Positions 1 to 8,273 of a DNA stretch of 64,000 bases are shown here, in pieces; within the stretch, counting starts at the first letter, position 1, and each line of letters begins with the position of its first letter. The stretch spans positions 3,658,001 to 3,722,000 of the forward strand of contig NZ_CP067140.1 of the NCBI RefSeq assembly GCF_028553805.1. The letters run 5' to 3'. The DNA is from Paracoccus saliphilus. GTDB lineage: Bacteria; Pseudomonadota; Alphaproteobacteria; Rhodobacterales; Rhodobacteraceae. The position numbers and the translations under genes are program-made. Under the pieces are notes generated by a model. The model saw only the letters and a list, made by a program, of their open reading frames with translations. It was not told where the DNA came from and did not search any database.

Positions 1-52
1 CATATGATCTCCAGGCCACTCTGAGGCATCATAACAGTTCCACGAGGCATTC

Positions 53-472
53 ATGATAAAGACACAGGTCATTCTGATAGGGGCAATCGGCGCCGTTCTC
101 ATTGCGGGTGGAGGATATTGGGCGAAGGATCGATACAACGAACATCAACACACTGGCATGGAGGAAGCATTGGTTGCAGAAGCCACCCAGGCAGCTGACG
201 ACGCGGTCGACCAGCGCTACGCGGAATGCCGCGGGGATCTGTTCCGCTGGTATGATTCACCCGCCTTTCAATTCCAGATCGTCCAGGACGGTCACAAGGA
301 TTATATCATCATGTGCAAAGAGCTCGTGGAAGCTCAGGATCTTGGAACCGATGCCGAAATCAAGGATTGCGAACATTTGCTGAGCACCTGGAATCCATCG
401 GCCAACCGCGGAACGAAGACATCTGTGACAGAGGAACGATTGCGATATTGTGAGAATCTAATGGGTGATTGA
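53..472 (+). CDS. Hypothetical membrane-anchored protein
   Basis: I do not recognise this 139-residue protein. An N-terminal hydrophobic segment (about residues 6-22, VILIGAIGAVLIAGGGY) should anchor it in the inner membrane, with a mostly acidic periplasmic part. That part carries four cysteines (in AECRGD, IMCKEL, KDCEHL and RYCENL), which could form two disulfides. The next gene, 69 bases downstream on the same strand, has a similar design (one anchor plus a cysteine-containing exported part), so the two may form a pair. The ATG gives the longest sensible frame and I see no strong ribosome binding site. Confidence 0.6.
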   Translation: MIKTQVILIGAIGAVLIAGGGYWAKDRYNEHQHTGMEEALVAEATQAADDAVDQRYAECRGDLFRWYDSPAFQFQIVQDGHKDYIIMCKELVEAQDLGTDAEIKDCEHLLSTWNPSANRGTKTSVTEERLRYCENLMGD

Positions 473-541
473 AACGGTTATGCATACCTCTATGGCGCCA
501 GTGACCCGCGAACAGAACATTCCACCAATAAGGGCTCTTTC

Positions 542-916
542 ATGAAGATCATTTTACTTCTTTGCATTGCCGCGCTTCTTTTGACGGCCGGACTCTATTT
601 GCATTTCGCGGGATCGATGGTTCCCGCCACGGATCAACAGCGATGCGAAAGCATAGTCGCGGATATCTACGGCGACAGTGATGAGGCAGCCGCTTCGTTT
701 GCCGACCAATGCGACCAGCCGGGAATGGTGGCGATGATGGACGCAAGGGCGAATAATCTTGGTGCCGAAGAAGCGGCCGACGCAATCTCATCCGCCAATG
801 GCGGCCTGATCGGTACCTTCCTGCCCTATGCGTTGATCGGTGCCGGAATTGGTGCCTTGGGCGGTGCATTCGTCGGATATCGCCAGCGCTCCAACAGGCA
901 AAGCAAACAGGCCTGA
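542..916 (+). CDS. Hypothetical small membrane protein
   Basis: This 124-residue protein is not recognised. Residues 4-22 form a signal anchor. The middle is acidic with two cysteines (QQRCESI and DQCDQ). A second glycine-rich hydrophobic segment near residues 88-112 (LIGTFLPYALIGAGIGALGG) precedes a basic tail (YRQRSNRQSKQ), so a two-pass protein with a periplasmic loop is likely. It follows the similarly built gene at 53-472 and is probably co-transcribed. Bases 917-1030 downstream hold nothing I can identify. Confidence 0.6.
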   Translation: MKIILLLCIAALLLTAGLYLHFAGSMVPATDQQRCESIVADIYGDSDEAAASFADQCDQPGMVAMMDARANNLGAEEAADAISSANGGLIGTFLPYALIGAGIGALGGAFVGYRQRSNRQSKQA

Positions 917-1039
917 TGAAGAAGCACTGCAGCTCTCTTGTCTTCCTCTGGCGGAATGGATGCTCCTTCCTTTTGTGATGGCCTTAACACTCACCACAAT
1001 GGCACATTGCGATGCCGTCGGGAGGGGCATCCCCCCTTC

Positions 1040-1491
1040 AACAAAGCCGAGATACGGCGTTGCCTCGCCCTGCGGCCAATGTTCCATTCGGTTTGCGCCA
1101 AGCGTCGGAAGAACCAGCATTGCGCCGGAAGGCGAAAAGACCAGACGGACATGGCTATTCTTTAGCACAGCGAAACCTTCCGGATTCTCGGCCGCAAAGC
1201 GAATGCGCCGCATTCTCGGTGTCAGATCATAGTGGCCCAACACGCGCAGGACACGAAAATCCGGGGGATTCTTGAGTTTTGATCCATCGCCGGACCAGCA
1301 AATGTCCGGTGGCTCGGTGGCAAATCCTGAATATGCCCCGTAACCACGCTACACAGATTGTGAAGCGCGCCGATATCGCTTCCTGCGACATGCACGTCAA
1401 CTGCGCCAGCACATATAATTCCGCTCTTTTCGGACCACCGGCCACGGGGCCGACGATACCAAGGCGGTACCCTCTGATCCAGCCCAATCAC
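1040..1491 (-). pseudogene. Decayed siderophore-interacting protein (DUF2218 + FAD domain)
   Basis: On the minus strand, codons from about 1320 to 1050 read WSGDGSKLKNPPDFRVL and then LTPRMRRIRF and HVRLVFSP. This is the junction and start of the FAD-binding domain of siderophore-interacting proteins, which reduce ferric siderophores in the cytoplasm. Upstream, in a different frame, ALHNLCSVVTGHI resembles the end of the DUF2218 domain that precedes it in many members. A frameshift near 1330-1340 and a stop separate the two parts. Homology is lost after about 1040, so the NAD-binding half is missing. It lies just downstream of the adenylating-enzyme gene and may once have been the last gene of that operon. 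Identity is by motif only. Confidence 0.55.
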
Positions 1492-1518
1492 AAAACGCGG
1501 GTCGCTTCCAAGCGCCAG

Positions 1519-2805
1519 CTATTCGGCTGCGCACTGAACCGGCTGCGTCAGCACGATGATGCGCCTGCGTTTCTCGTCCGAAAGCGCAGGGAGGCCACGG
1601 CGAAAGACCAGCCGGGGCGGGCAACAATTCAGGCGTCTGCCGAGATCGGCGATCCTTTCGGCAAGCAGAGTTTCCGCCCCGTCCTTCGCTCCATCGAGCC
1701 AGAATTCCAGATCGTCGCCACGCTGGATCACCCGATAATCGCGGATGCGGCATGGAAGACAGGCAATGGCCGTGCGAATGGCCTCGGCGGGGATCAATAC
1801 CCTGCCCAGCACGCCCGGCCACCACAACATATCATCCTCTCGCCCTTCGATACGCGCGATACGTCTGCTCGTGCAGCCGCAAGAACAGGGGCGCGGGTCC
1901 GGGATGAGCACATCGTCGAGGCGATAGTTCAGAATTGGTAGACTTTCCCGGGTGAAGTCGTGGATGATCGGACAGAACGCCCCGCTCGCGGAATCGATCA
2001 CATCTTCATCGATCCGCATCAGCCTTTCGTTCAAATGCAGGTTGCCCGCCGGGCATGTCATGGCCAGCACGCCTTCGGTTGCCTGATAGACCTGATCGAC
2101 AGGCCGCCCGAAAGCCCGGTGAATGCCTGCCTTGTCATCGCCGGACAACGTCTCGGCCACCGAAATCACTCGACGCGGAGCAAGCGAAAGCCGGCCTTTC
2201 TCCTGCAACTGCGCAAGCAGCGACAGGATCCGGGCAGGCGCGATCAGAACCGACGGGTCCAGTGCTTCCAACCGGATCACATGGCTATCGAAATCACCCA
2301 GTAGATCAAAGAATTCAAACCGCACCATGCGATTGGACATACTACGATAAAGCGCGTTATCCGCCCGCATGAAGAAGGCCACCCGCTGCCGACGCCAGAG
2401 TTCAGGCCAATAACGGCCCAGCATGGTTGCCCCCCAAAGCCGCCTCTCCCTCTCCGACGCAAGAAACAGTCCCCGCTGACCCGACGTGCCGGTGGAAAGT
2501 CCGACAGCGACATCGCCTATCAACGGGTTGAAATCGCGGCTTCGCTCCGATTGCAGGGCTATCTCGAAAGCGCGGTCACGGTCAATTCCGCAGGTATTGA
2601 TGGCCGAGAAATTCTCCATCAACAGGGTCTTGGTCATGCGCGGCAATTGATCGAGCGGCGTATCCGCGAAATCACGATAGAACGGGGACCGAGGCATGAT
2701 CCGCTTGCGGAAATGTGCAAAAGCCCGGTCTTGATGGCGGTTAATCTGCTCACGCGAGGCGAAACCGCCTCCGTAGCGCGCGGTCAGGAATGCGAACAGG
2801 CTCAT
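1519..2805 (-). CDS. F390-synthetase-related adenylate-forming enzyme
   Basis: This belongs to the CapK/PaaK/coenzyme-F390-synthetase group, which activates a carboxylate (or cofactor hydroxyl) with ATP. Visible motifs are the nucleotide loop STGTSGQRG, the YQATEG stretch matching the Y-x-x-TE adenylate motif, and NYRLDD near the hinge. At 428 residues it has the family length. I chose the ATG at 2805 because it overlaps the MBL gene stop (ATGA) and gives the normal N-terminus MSLFAFL; an open frame extends to 3012 but runs through the MBL gene. It is the fourth gene of the leftward operon with ketosynthase, epimerase and hydrolase, suggesting it activates an acyl or beta-hydroxy acid intermediate. 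The actual substrate is unknown. Confidence 0.75.
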   Translation of the reverse strand: MSLFAFLTARYGGGFASREQINRHQDRAFAHFRKRIMPRSPFYRDFADTPLDQLPRMTKTLLMENFSAINTCGIDRDRAFEIALQSERSRDFNPLIGDVAVGLSTGTSGQRGLFLASERERRLWGATMLGRYWPELWRRQRVAFFMRADNALYRSMSNRMVRFEFFDLLGDFDSHVIRLEALDPSVLIAPARILSLLAQLQEKGRLSLAPRRVISVAETLSGDDKAGIHRAFGRPVDQVYQATEGVLAMTCPAGNLHLNERLMRIDEDVIDSASGAFCPIIHDFTRESLPILNYRLDDVLIPDPRPCSCGCTSRRIARIEGREDDMLWWPGVLGRVLIPAEAIRTAIACLPCRIRDYRVIQRGDDLEFWLDGAKDGAETLLAERIADLGRRLNCCPPRLVFRRGLPALSDEKRRRIIVLTQPVQCAAE

Positions 2806-3634
2806 GGCATGGCCTCCTGGCAGTGAGAGGGGTCGAAAACGATATCCGGGCGCCGCCGCATCAGTTCCTGCAGCGCCGTGAATGTTCGCCGATAGGCGCC
2901 CGCATCCCCAAGACGCGCGAGCACAACATGCGGGGGCATCCGGCCCAAGCGTAGTGCAGCACGTCCAAAAGCCGCATCTGCAATCAGGAAACGGGAGAGT
3001 TCGGGAATCCACACACCCATCTGCCCGACACCATGCCCGGGCAGATCTACCGCCAGCAGACGGCCATCGCCCAATAGATCATAGCCATCCGGGAAACCGG
3101 GCAGATCGGTCGGCCATCGCCCAATAGATCATAGCCATCCGGGAAACCGGGCAGATCGGTCGGGACAAGGGCCCGCGCCTCGACGGGAGACGGATTGCGA
3201 GCCAGCACATTGTCACGCACGAGCGGAGGACAGGCAGCAGCGATCACGGCACAGTCAGTGAGACCACGTAGATGTGCAATCGCCTCGCGCGACGCGATCA
3301 CCGGTATCTCCGCGGGCAGGTCCATCAGCCCCGAGACATGATCGCCATGCATATGGGTCAGCATGACAAGATCCGGCATCCGGGGCAGTTGCCGCAGCAA
3401 GGTTTCATGCGCGGGCAATGTCACGGGAGTCAACCAGCGATAGATACGGGCCGGGAAGCCCTTGGTTGCGGCAAAAAAGACGGAACCGTATCCGGTATCG
3501 ACCAATATCCTGGTGCTCTCTGTTTCGATCAGGGTTGCCAGTGCCGGGAAACGGACGGCTGCAAGCCCGCCCATCCCTGCGCCCCAGCCCGGTGCGCGAC
3601 ATTCCCCGATCTTCAGCGTGGTTACGCGAAGCAT
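2802..3634 (-). pseudogene. MBL-fold metallo-hydrolase, frameshifted by a tandem duplication
   Basis: The N-terminal part (from ATG 3634) carries the metal-binding motif HMHGDH and the usual beta-lactamase-fold start (TRILVDTGYGS). It runs off frame after DLPGFPDGYDLLGDGR. The C-terminal part, in another frame, continues LLAVDLPGHGVGQ and ends EAMP at 2802. The break coincides with an exact 50-base direct duplication at 3061-3160. Removing one copy joins the two parts seamlessly into a protein of about 260 residues. The start overlaps the epimerase stop by 13 bases and the end overlaps the next start (ATGA), so it is an integral operon member. As drawn it is inactive, unless the duplication is an assembly error or is lost in part of the population. 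Confidence 0.8.
3061..3160. repeat. Exact 50-bp tandem duplication inside the MBL gene
   Basis: Bases 3061-3110 and 3111-3160 are identical, both starting cggccatcgcccaatag, and three further bases match after the second copy. Fifty is not a multiple of three, so the extra copy shifts the reading frame of the MBL hydrolase. Slippage or recombination between the copies would restore it. Confidence 0.95.
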
Positions 3635-4554
3635 TCCGCCACCCCTTGCTCAAAAGAAACCAAAGGCCTGTAGCCAAGATCACGCCGGGCCGCCGAGATA
3701 TCCAGCGTCAGGCTGCGCCCCAGCGACGCGACCGCCTGCCGGGTCAGGCGTGGCTCCTTTCCGCCGCCAATGCGGGCAGCGGTTTCAGAGATCGCTGCCA
3801 GTAGCTCGGCAAGGCGGTAAGGAATCGGAAACGTCCGAAAGGCGATACCGCTCCGTCGACCCGCGATCTCGACCAATTCGCGAAAGGAGAAAGCTTCTCC
3901 CGAGGTTATGTTCCAGACATGCCCACCGGGGCCATCCGCGGCAAGGATCATCGCTCGGGCCGCATCCCGGCGATGCGTCACATCGATCAGGGCCCGCCCC
4001 CCATCGATCATGGGCAACTTGCCGCGCTGCATCGCCTCGATCAGGCGCGGCAGCAACGCCCTGTCATGGCGTCCGTAAATGGCACGAGGACGGATCGCCG
4101 TGCAACGCATTGCGCCATCATGATTCAGCACGATGCGTTCCGCCGCCCGCTTGCTTTCGGCATAAAGCGACATGCAACGCGATGGCAGCAAGGCATTCTC
4201 GGTCAGGTTCAGCCGATCGGTCCCGTCGGCATAGATGCTGGGCGAGGAGGCAAAGACAAAGCGCCCTACCCCGGCGATCTCGGAGGCCTCCAACAATCGT
4301 TCTGTGGCGCTTATGTTGGCCGCACGAAATTCCGACCTGCTGCCCCAGGCAGAGCTTAGCGCCGCACAGTGAAAAACCGTCTCAATCCCGGCAACCAACG
4401 GTCGCAAATCGTCCGTCATCAGATCGGCAGCGATAAAACCGGGCAAATCCACCGGCCTGCGCGCCGTGGTGACGACCTCATGGCCCTGCTGCTTCAGTTC
4501 CTCCACCAGCGCCCGCCCCAGGCATCCGCTTGCCCCTGTTACCAGCGCGCGCAT
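3622..4554 (-). CDS. NAD(P)-dependent epimerase/reductase (extended SDR, 3-beta-HSD type)
   Basis: This 310-residue extended short-chain dehydrogenase has the Rossmann motif TGASGCLG at residues 6-13 and the catalytic YAESK (Tyr and Lys) in its middle. The family includes sugar-nucleotide epimerases and the OleD/3-beta-hydroxysteroid type reductases that act on beta-keto acids. The start at 4554 is chosen because its ATG shares a base with the TGA of the ketosynthase (TGATG) and begins MRALVTG; the frame is open further upstream inside that gene. Lying directly after a ketosynthase, it most plausibly reduces the beta-keto product, but that is inference. Confidence 0.8.
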   Translation of the reverse strand: MRALVTGASGCLGRALVEELKQQGHEVVTTARRPVDLPGFIAADLMTDDLRPLVAGIETVFHCAALSSAWGSRSEFRAANISATERLLEASEIAGVGRFVFASSPSIYADGTDRLNLTENALLPSRCMSLYAESKRAAERIVLNHDGAMRCTAIRPRAIYGRHDRALLPRLIEAMQRGKLPMIDGGRALIDVTHRRDAARAMILAADGPGGHVWNITSGEAFSFRELVEIAGRRSGIAFRTFPIPYRLAELLAAISETAARIGGGKEPRLTRQAVASLGRSLTLDISAARRDLGYRPLVSFEQGVAECFA

Positions 4555-5555
4555 CAAAACCGCACCACCGCTCCGCCGATCGAAATCCCCGCCGAGGTCC
4601 CGATCAACAGACCGGCATCTCCCCGCTTGAACCTGCCGGATCGAACCGCGTGATCCAGGGCGGTGGGAATGGAGGCTGCGATCTGATTGCCGGTTCTGCC
4701 GAATATGTCGATCATCCGGTCCGACGCAAGGCGCAGCATCCCGGCGGCGTGCTCCAATGCCTGTGCACTTGCCTGATGCGGAATGACGCAATCAAGCTGT
4801 TCCATCACCCGGTCGGCTCTTCGCATCAAACGAGCGATAAAGCGCGGCAAGTGGCGCGAAGCAACGCGATAAGCCTGCGTACCATCCATGCGGAACCGAT
4901 CATCTCCGAGCCTGATCCCGCGCGCCGGGTTTACACGGGTACCGCCCGCCGCCAGCACGCAGGCGTCACAACCCTCGCCATAGGTCCGGAAATCGCAAGC
5001 GAGCACAGCACCCTCACCGCCGGCCTCGACGACCACTGCCGCAGCACCGTCTCCGAAGATTGCGGCCGCCTCGGGATGCGCCCAATCCAGCCCCACCGAA
5101 GCAATATCCGACGAGAACACCAATACGCGCCTGACACGCCCGCAGGAAATCTGCATCGCAGCCAGATCAAGCGCTTGCAAAAAGCTGAGACATGTCGCGT
5201 TCACGTCATAGGCCGGGACACCCGAGCGCCCGAGACCAAGCCGGTTCTGCACCAGAACAGCGGTGGACGGAATAGGCTGTTCCATCACACCGCAGGCACC
5301 AAGAATCAGGTCCAGATCGGCGGCCTTGCAACCGGCCATGTCCAGCGCATGTTTCGCAACCTCTGCCGCCATAAAGGACGTGGTTTCATCCTCTGACGCG
5401 ACATGGCGCATCTCGATCCCATATCGGCTCAGACATGTGCCCGGCGCCCATTCGAAACGTGCATCAATCTGGGACGATTCCAAAGTGTCGCGGGGTAGGT
5501 AACTGCCAGTGCCGCGAATAGTCATGCTGATCGGAGCTGTTGCTGTCTCGGTCAT
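4554..5555 (-). CDS. 3-oxoacyl-ACP synthase III family protein (FabH/OleA-like)
   Basis: This 333-residue thiolase-fold condensing enzyme has the complete KAS III catalytic set: Cys122 in NATCLSF, His260 in IPHQAS and Asn290 in GRTGNQIAAS. Such enzymes perform decarboxylative or non-decarboxylative Claisen condensation of acyl-CoA or acyl-ACP. It is first in the leftward operon with a reductase, an MBL hydrolase and an adenylating enzyme. That set recalls the oleABCD logic (condense, reduce, activate, hydrolyse) but with different families for the last steps. Transcription probably starts in the intergenic region with two TetR-type operators (5571-5637), so the divergent TetR is the likely repressor. 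A housekeeping FabH is unlikely in this context. Confidence 0.8.
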   Translation of the reverse strand: MTETATAPISMTIRGTGSYLPRDTLESSQIDARFEWAPGTCLSRYGIEMRHVASEDETTSFMAAEVAKHALDMAGCKAADLDLILGACGVMEQPIPSTAVLVQNRLGLGRSGVPAYDVNATCLSFLQALDLAAMQISCGRVRRVLVFSSDIASVGLDWAHPEAAAIFGDGAAAVVVEAGGEGAVLACDFRTYGEGCDACVLAAGGTRVNPARGIRLGDDRFRMDGTQAYRVASRHLPRFIARLMRRADRVMEQLDCVIPHQASAQALEHAAGMLRLASDRMIDIFGRTGNQIAASIPTALDHAVRSGRFKRGDAGLLIGTSAGISIGGAVVRF

Positions 5556-5570
5556 GGGAACCTACGTTAA

Positions 5571-5637
5571 TGAACGACGTTCACTAATATTGACAACAAG
5601 GATCAAACCCGTCAAGTATATTTTTGAACATCGTTCA
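5571..5637. promoter_or_regulatory. Two TetR-type operators between divergent genes
   Basis: The 92-base gap between the ketosynthase and tetR genes contains two copies of TGAAC-N3-GTTCA: tgaacgacgttca at 5571-5583 and tgaacatcgttca at 5625-5637, with centres 54 bases apart. Each has perfect 5-base arms. The first lies 16 bases upstream of the ketosynthase start and the second 11 bases upstream of the tetR start, so binding could repress both directions. Assignment to the adjacent TetR is inference from position. Confidence 0.7.
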
Positions 5638-5647
5638 GGATTGATAA

Positions 5648-6238
5648 ATGGCCCGACCACGACATTACGACCATGACGAACTCCGCTCGGCCACGACCGA
5701 GGCTGCCCGCAATCTTCTGGAAGAAGGAGGACCGGCTGCGCTGACTGCCCGCGCCCTGGCAAAGGCGGTCAATACGACCCCCGGCACGATCTATAACCTG
5801 TTCGGCAACATGAATGCGGTTCTGCACGAGGTGAATCGTCACAGTTTCACCGAACTGGCCAAAATGCTCGATGCCGCGCCCCCGGCCGCGCCACGCGAGC
5901 ACCTGTTGGCTCTTGCGGATGGTTATGTCGACTTCATGCTGGCGCGCCGGGTGGTCTGGCGCGGATTGTTCGAGGGTCCCCGACAGACCGACACCTTCCC
6001 GGAATGGTACACCACGCTGATCGACGAGTTGATCGACCGAATCGCCGAACCGATCGGACATTTGCATCCCCGGACCTCGGCCCGAAAACTGGCCGAGCAA
6101 CTTTTTCTTTCAGTCCATGGAGTTGTCGCCCTCGCCGCTATTGAAAGGCTGGATCTGGTCACTGCGCAGGATCCGCACAGCCTTGCCCGTCTCGCAGTAG
6201 AACGGATGCTGACATGGATCGAGGCCGACAAAACATGA
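5648..6238 (+). CDS. TetR-family transcriptional regulator
   Basis: This 196-residue protein has an N-terminal TetR helix-turn-helix, with ALTARALAKAVNTTPGTIYNLF at about residues 37-58. The C-terminal ligand domain is larger and contains a tryptophan- and arginine-rich stretch (RRVVWRGLFEG). It is divergent from the ketosynthase operon, with two matching palindromes between them, and translationally coupled (ATGA) to the sulfotransferase-like gene downstream. It probably represses both units and responds to an acyl-type ligand, but the ligand is unknown. Confidence 0.85.
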   Translation: MARPRHYDHDELRSATTEAARNLLEEGGPAALTARALAKAVNTTPGTIYNLFGNMNAVLHEVNRHSFTELAKMLDAAPPAAPREHLLALADGYVDFMLARRVVWRGLFEGPRQTDTFPEWYTTLIDELIDRIAEPIGHLHPRTSARKLAEQLFLSVHGVVALAAIERLDLVTAQDPHSLARLAVERMLTWIEADKT

Positions 6239-7263
6239 CGAAAGCTGATCCGATGCCGGGCGGGCTGATCCTTGGTTCGGCACGCTGCGGCTCCACCCTC
6301 ATCTCGCGGATCCTGCGCAGCCATCCGGACATCCTGTCGCTATCGGAACTGTTTTCGACAGCCGGTCCATGGGCCTTCCGTCCAGACAGGCTGGATGGAG
6401 CCCGCTTCTGGTCACAACTGGCAAAGCCTTCACGCACATTGTCACAGGTTGGCAATCCCTCGGCAGCTCCTGGGGAATTCCTGTATGGAAATGTCAGTCA
6501 ACCAGCCCATGATCCATATCTCTGCCCCCCAATCCTCGCCATCACCCTGCCACATCTGAGCAGCAATCCCGATGCCCTGTTCAGGGATCTCGCAACAACT
6601 ATGGAACAACGCGGCGACATGGAACTGGGCGATCATTATCGCGCCCTGTTTACCGATCTTTCCGTACGGATGGGCGGGCGAGGGGTCTGGGTCGAACGTT
6701 CGGGCGGATCGCTGGTCGCAGCGGAGACACTGCGCAGGATGTTCCCCGAAGCCCGCCCGGTCCTTCTGTTGCGCGACGGCCCGGAAACGGCGTTGTCGAT
6801 GCGGGACTATCCGGCCGTCCGCCTGGCGATCTGGATGTGGCGGCATCTGCGTCATTTCGGCATCGACCTTCTGCATCCGCAATATCACTACGGGCGCGGC
6901 CGGATCTGGCCCTTGCTCTCAGCCATTGGCGGTCGTTTCGGCCTGTCACGGATTCTCGATACCCGACCCAGCCTGCAAAAGACCGGCGCCTTCTGGTCGG
7001 CGGTCACGAAAACCGGGCTGGAAGGGTTGAAAGGCGCTGCCCCACTGATCCTGCGCTACGAGGAACTGTGTAACGAGCCGCGCAGGGAAGTAGAAAGATT
7101 GGGGCTGTTCCTGACGGGATCTGCGCCCGAAAGCTGGCTTGATCGCGCCGAAACATTCCCGCGAAAGCCCTCGCAAAGAATGAAGGCCCTGACCCGATGG
7201 GAGCGCCGGGAACTGCAAGACGCGTGCGCTCCGGGCGAGCGAGCCTTGGCAGAACTATCATAA
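6235..7263 (+). CDS. Sulfotransferase-like protein (Stf0/P-loop type)
   Basis: The N-terminus GGLILGSARCGSTLISRIL is the 5'-phosphosulfate-binding loop of PAPS-dependent sulfotransferases, whose usual form is P-R-S/C-G-S-T-L. A later LILRYEELCNEP stretch matches the LRYEDL motif of the Stf0/sulfotransferase family. These enzymes transfer sulfate from PAPS to a hydroxyl or amine of a lipid or sugar. I chose the ATG at 6235, which overlaps the TetR stop; the one at 6214 is also in frame. Control together with the ketosynthase operon suggests that the operon's product may be sulfated. The protein has 342 residues and no signal peptide. Confidence 0.7.
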   Translation: MTKADPMPGGLILGSARCGSTLISRILRSHPDILSLSELFSTAGPWAFRPDRLDGARFWSQLAKPSRTLSQVGNPSAAPGEFLYGNVSQPAHDPYLCPPILAITLPHLSSNPDALFRDLATTMEQRGDMELGDHYRALFTDLSVRMGGRGVWVERSGGSLVAAETLRRMFPEARPVLLLRDGPETALSMRDYPAVRLAIWMWRHLRHFGIDLLHPQYHYGRGRIWPLLSAIGGRFGLSRILDTRPSLQKTGAFWSAVTKTGLEGLKGAAPLILRYEELCNEPRREVERLGLFLTGSAPESWLDRAETFPRKPSQRMKALTRWERRELQDACAPGERALAELS

Positions 7264-7282
7264 CCTTCTCGTAGGAACTTCC

Positions 7283-7511
7283 TCTTGCTCCGATCTCGGC
7301 CACCATGCGCGGAGCCAGATCGGCCGAAGAAATGTCGAAAGGATGTTCAATCCATGCGAAATAGGCCCCGGCGCTTTTCAAGCGCCAGGCGGGCAGTCCC
7401 GAAATCGCCTCGACGCTCGCGGCACGGCGCGTAAGGATCTCGTCCCGCTCCCCTGCAAGCCATCCGCGCAAGTTCCGCATTCCCCACAACGCACCGATCT
7501 GCCCCACTACC
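7283..7511 (-). pseudogene. Fragment of a PLP-dependent aminotransferase
   Basis: Reading leftward, the translation contains NLRGWLAGERDEILTRR, then LPAWRLKSAGAYFAW and EHPF. This is the C-terminal small domain of class I/II aminotransferases, where GAYFaxxxHPF is conserved. Only about 75 residues remain. The upstream part is cut at about 7511 by the IS5-type remnant, and the last residues are lost next to the sulfotransferase gene. The catalytic lysine region is absent. Confidence 0.6.
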
Positions 7512-8179
7512 GGGCTCCGATGGGAGGATGCCCCGGCTGTCTATGGCCCCTACAAGCCCCTGTATAATCGGTTCGCCCAGTGGTCCCGGATGGGCATCTT
7601 CGCCCGAATACTCCAGGAATTGGCACCCCCCAGGACCCAGGGCGATACCCTGATGATTGACAGCACATTCCTGAAGGCGCACCGCACGGCGGCCAGCCTA
7701 CGAAAGTCCGAGGATCAGAAAACGATCCGGGGGATCGTTTTCCCGAAGGACGGGATTCTCCGCGGGTGATCGGACGCACCAAGGGCGGCTTGGACTCCAA
7801 GCTGCACATGCTCGGCGATGGCAAGGGTCGACCGTTGGACTTCTTCCTGTCACCGGACCAGGTGGCAGACAGCCGGGGCGCTCTCGTACTTCTGTGTTAT
7901 CTGCCGCCGGCCAAGCGGTTTCTGGGCGACAAGACATATGATGCTGACTGGTTGCGTGCTGCCCTCAGAGAACGCGGCATTCGTCCCTGCATAGCGCCAC
8001 GAAAAAAGCGCAAGAAGCCGAGCAGATACAATAAGCGCCTTTACCGGAAACGGTATCGTATCGAAAATGCATTCGGCCGCCTGAAAGACTGGCGCGGCAT
8101 TGCGACACGATACGAACGATGTGGCGACATTTTCCTCAACGCCATCATCCTTGCCGCAATCACGATCTTCTGGACCTGA
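7512..8179 (+). mobile_element. IS5-family element, truncated and frameshifted transposase
   Basis: The first part reads WEDAPAVYGPYKPLYNRF and IDSTFLKAHRTAA. The second, in another frame from about 7740, reads IGRTKGGLDSKLH, GDKTYDADWL and YRIENAFGRLKDWRG. Together they are the DDE core of an IS427-type IS5 transposase (first Asp in IDST, second in GDKTYDAD, Glu in IENAFGRLK). The normal N-terminal 50 or so residues are missing. Elements of this group often use a -1 frameshift, but the 5' loss means this copy is inactive. Bases 8180-8273 hold its right end and no gene. Confidence 0.8.
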
Positions 8180-8273
8180 AATTTATAGGGATGTAGCCCA
8201 GCCAATCGGTACTATCTAACATATTGGCTGGCTTTGATGCCATGCAGTTTTAATGGCCTCCCAAGTATATCCC

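Noticed and set aside
2806..3012. N-terminal extension of the adenylating enzyme
   Set aside because: It overlaps the MBL coding sequence in another frame and is cysteine-rich nonsense; the ATGA overlap at 2805 fits the operon.
3462..4436. Plus-strand open frame of 324 codons
   Set aside because: It opposes the epimerase gene and has the Arg/Ser/Pro-rich composition of a shadow frame in GC-rich DNA.
1519..5555. Calling the operon oleABCD
   Set aside because: The ketosynthase and reductase could fit OleA and OleD, but the hydrolase is MBL-fold and the ligase is F390-like, not OleB or OleC; the name would overstate the match.
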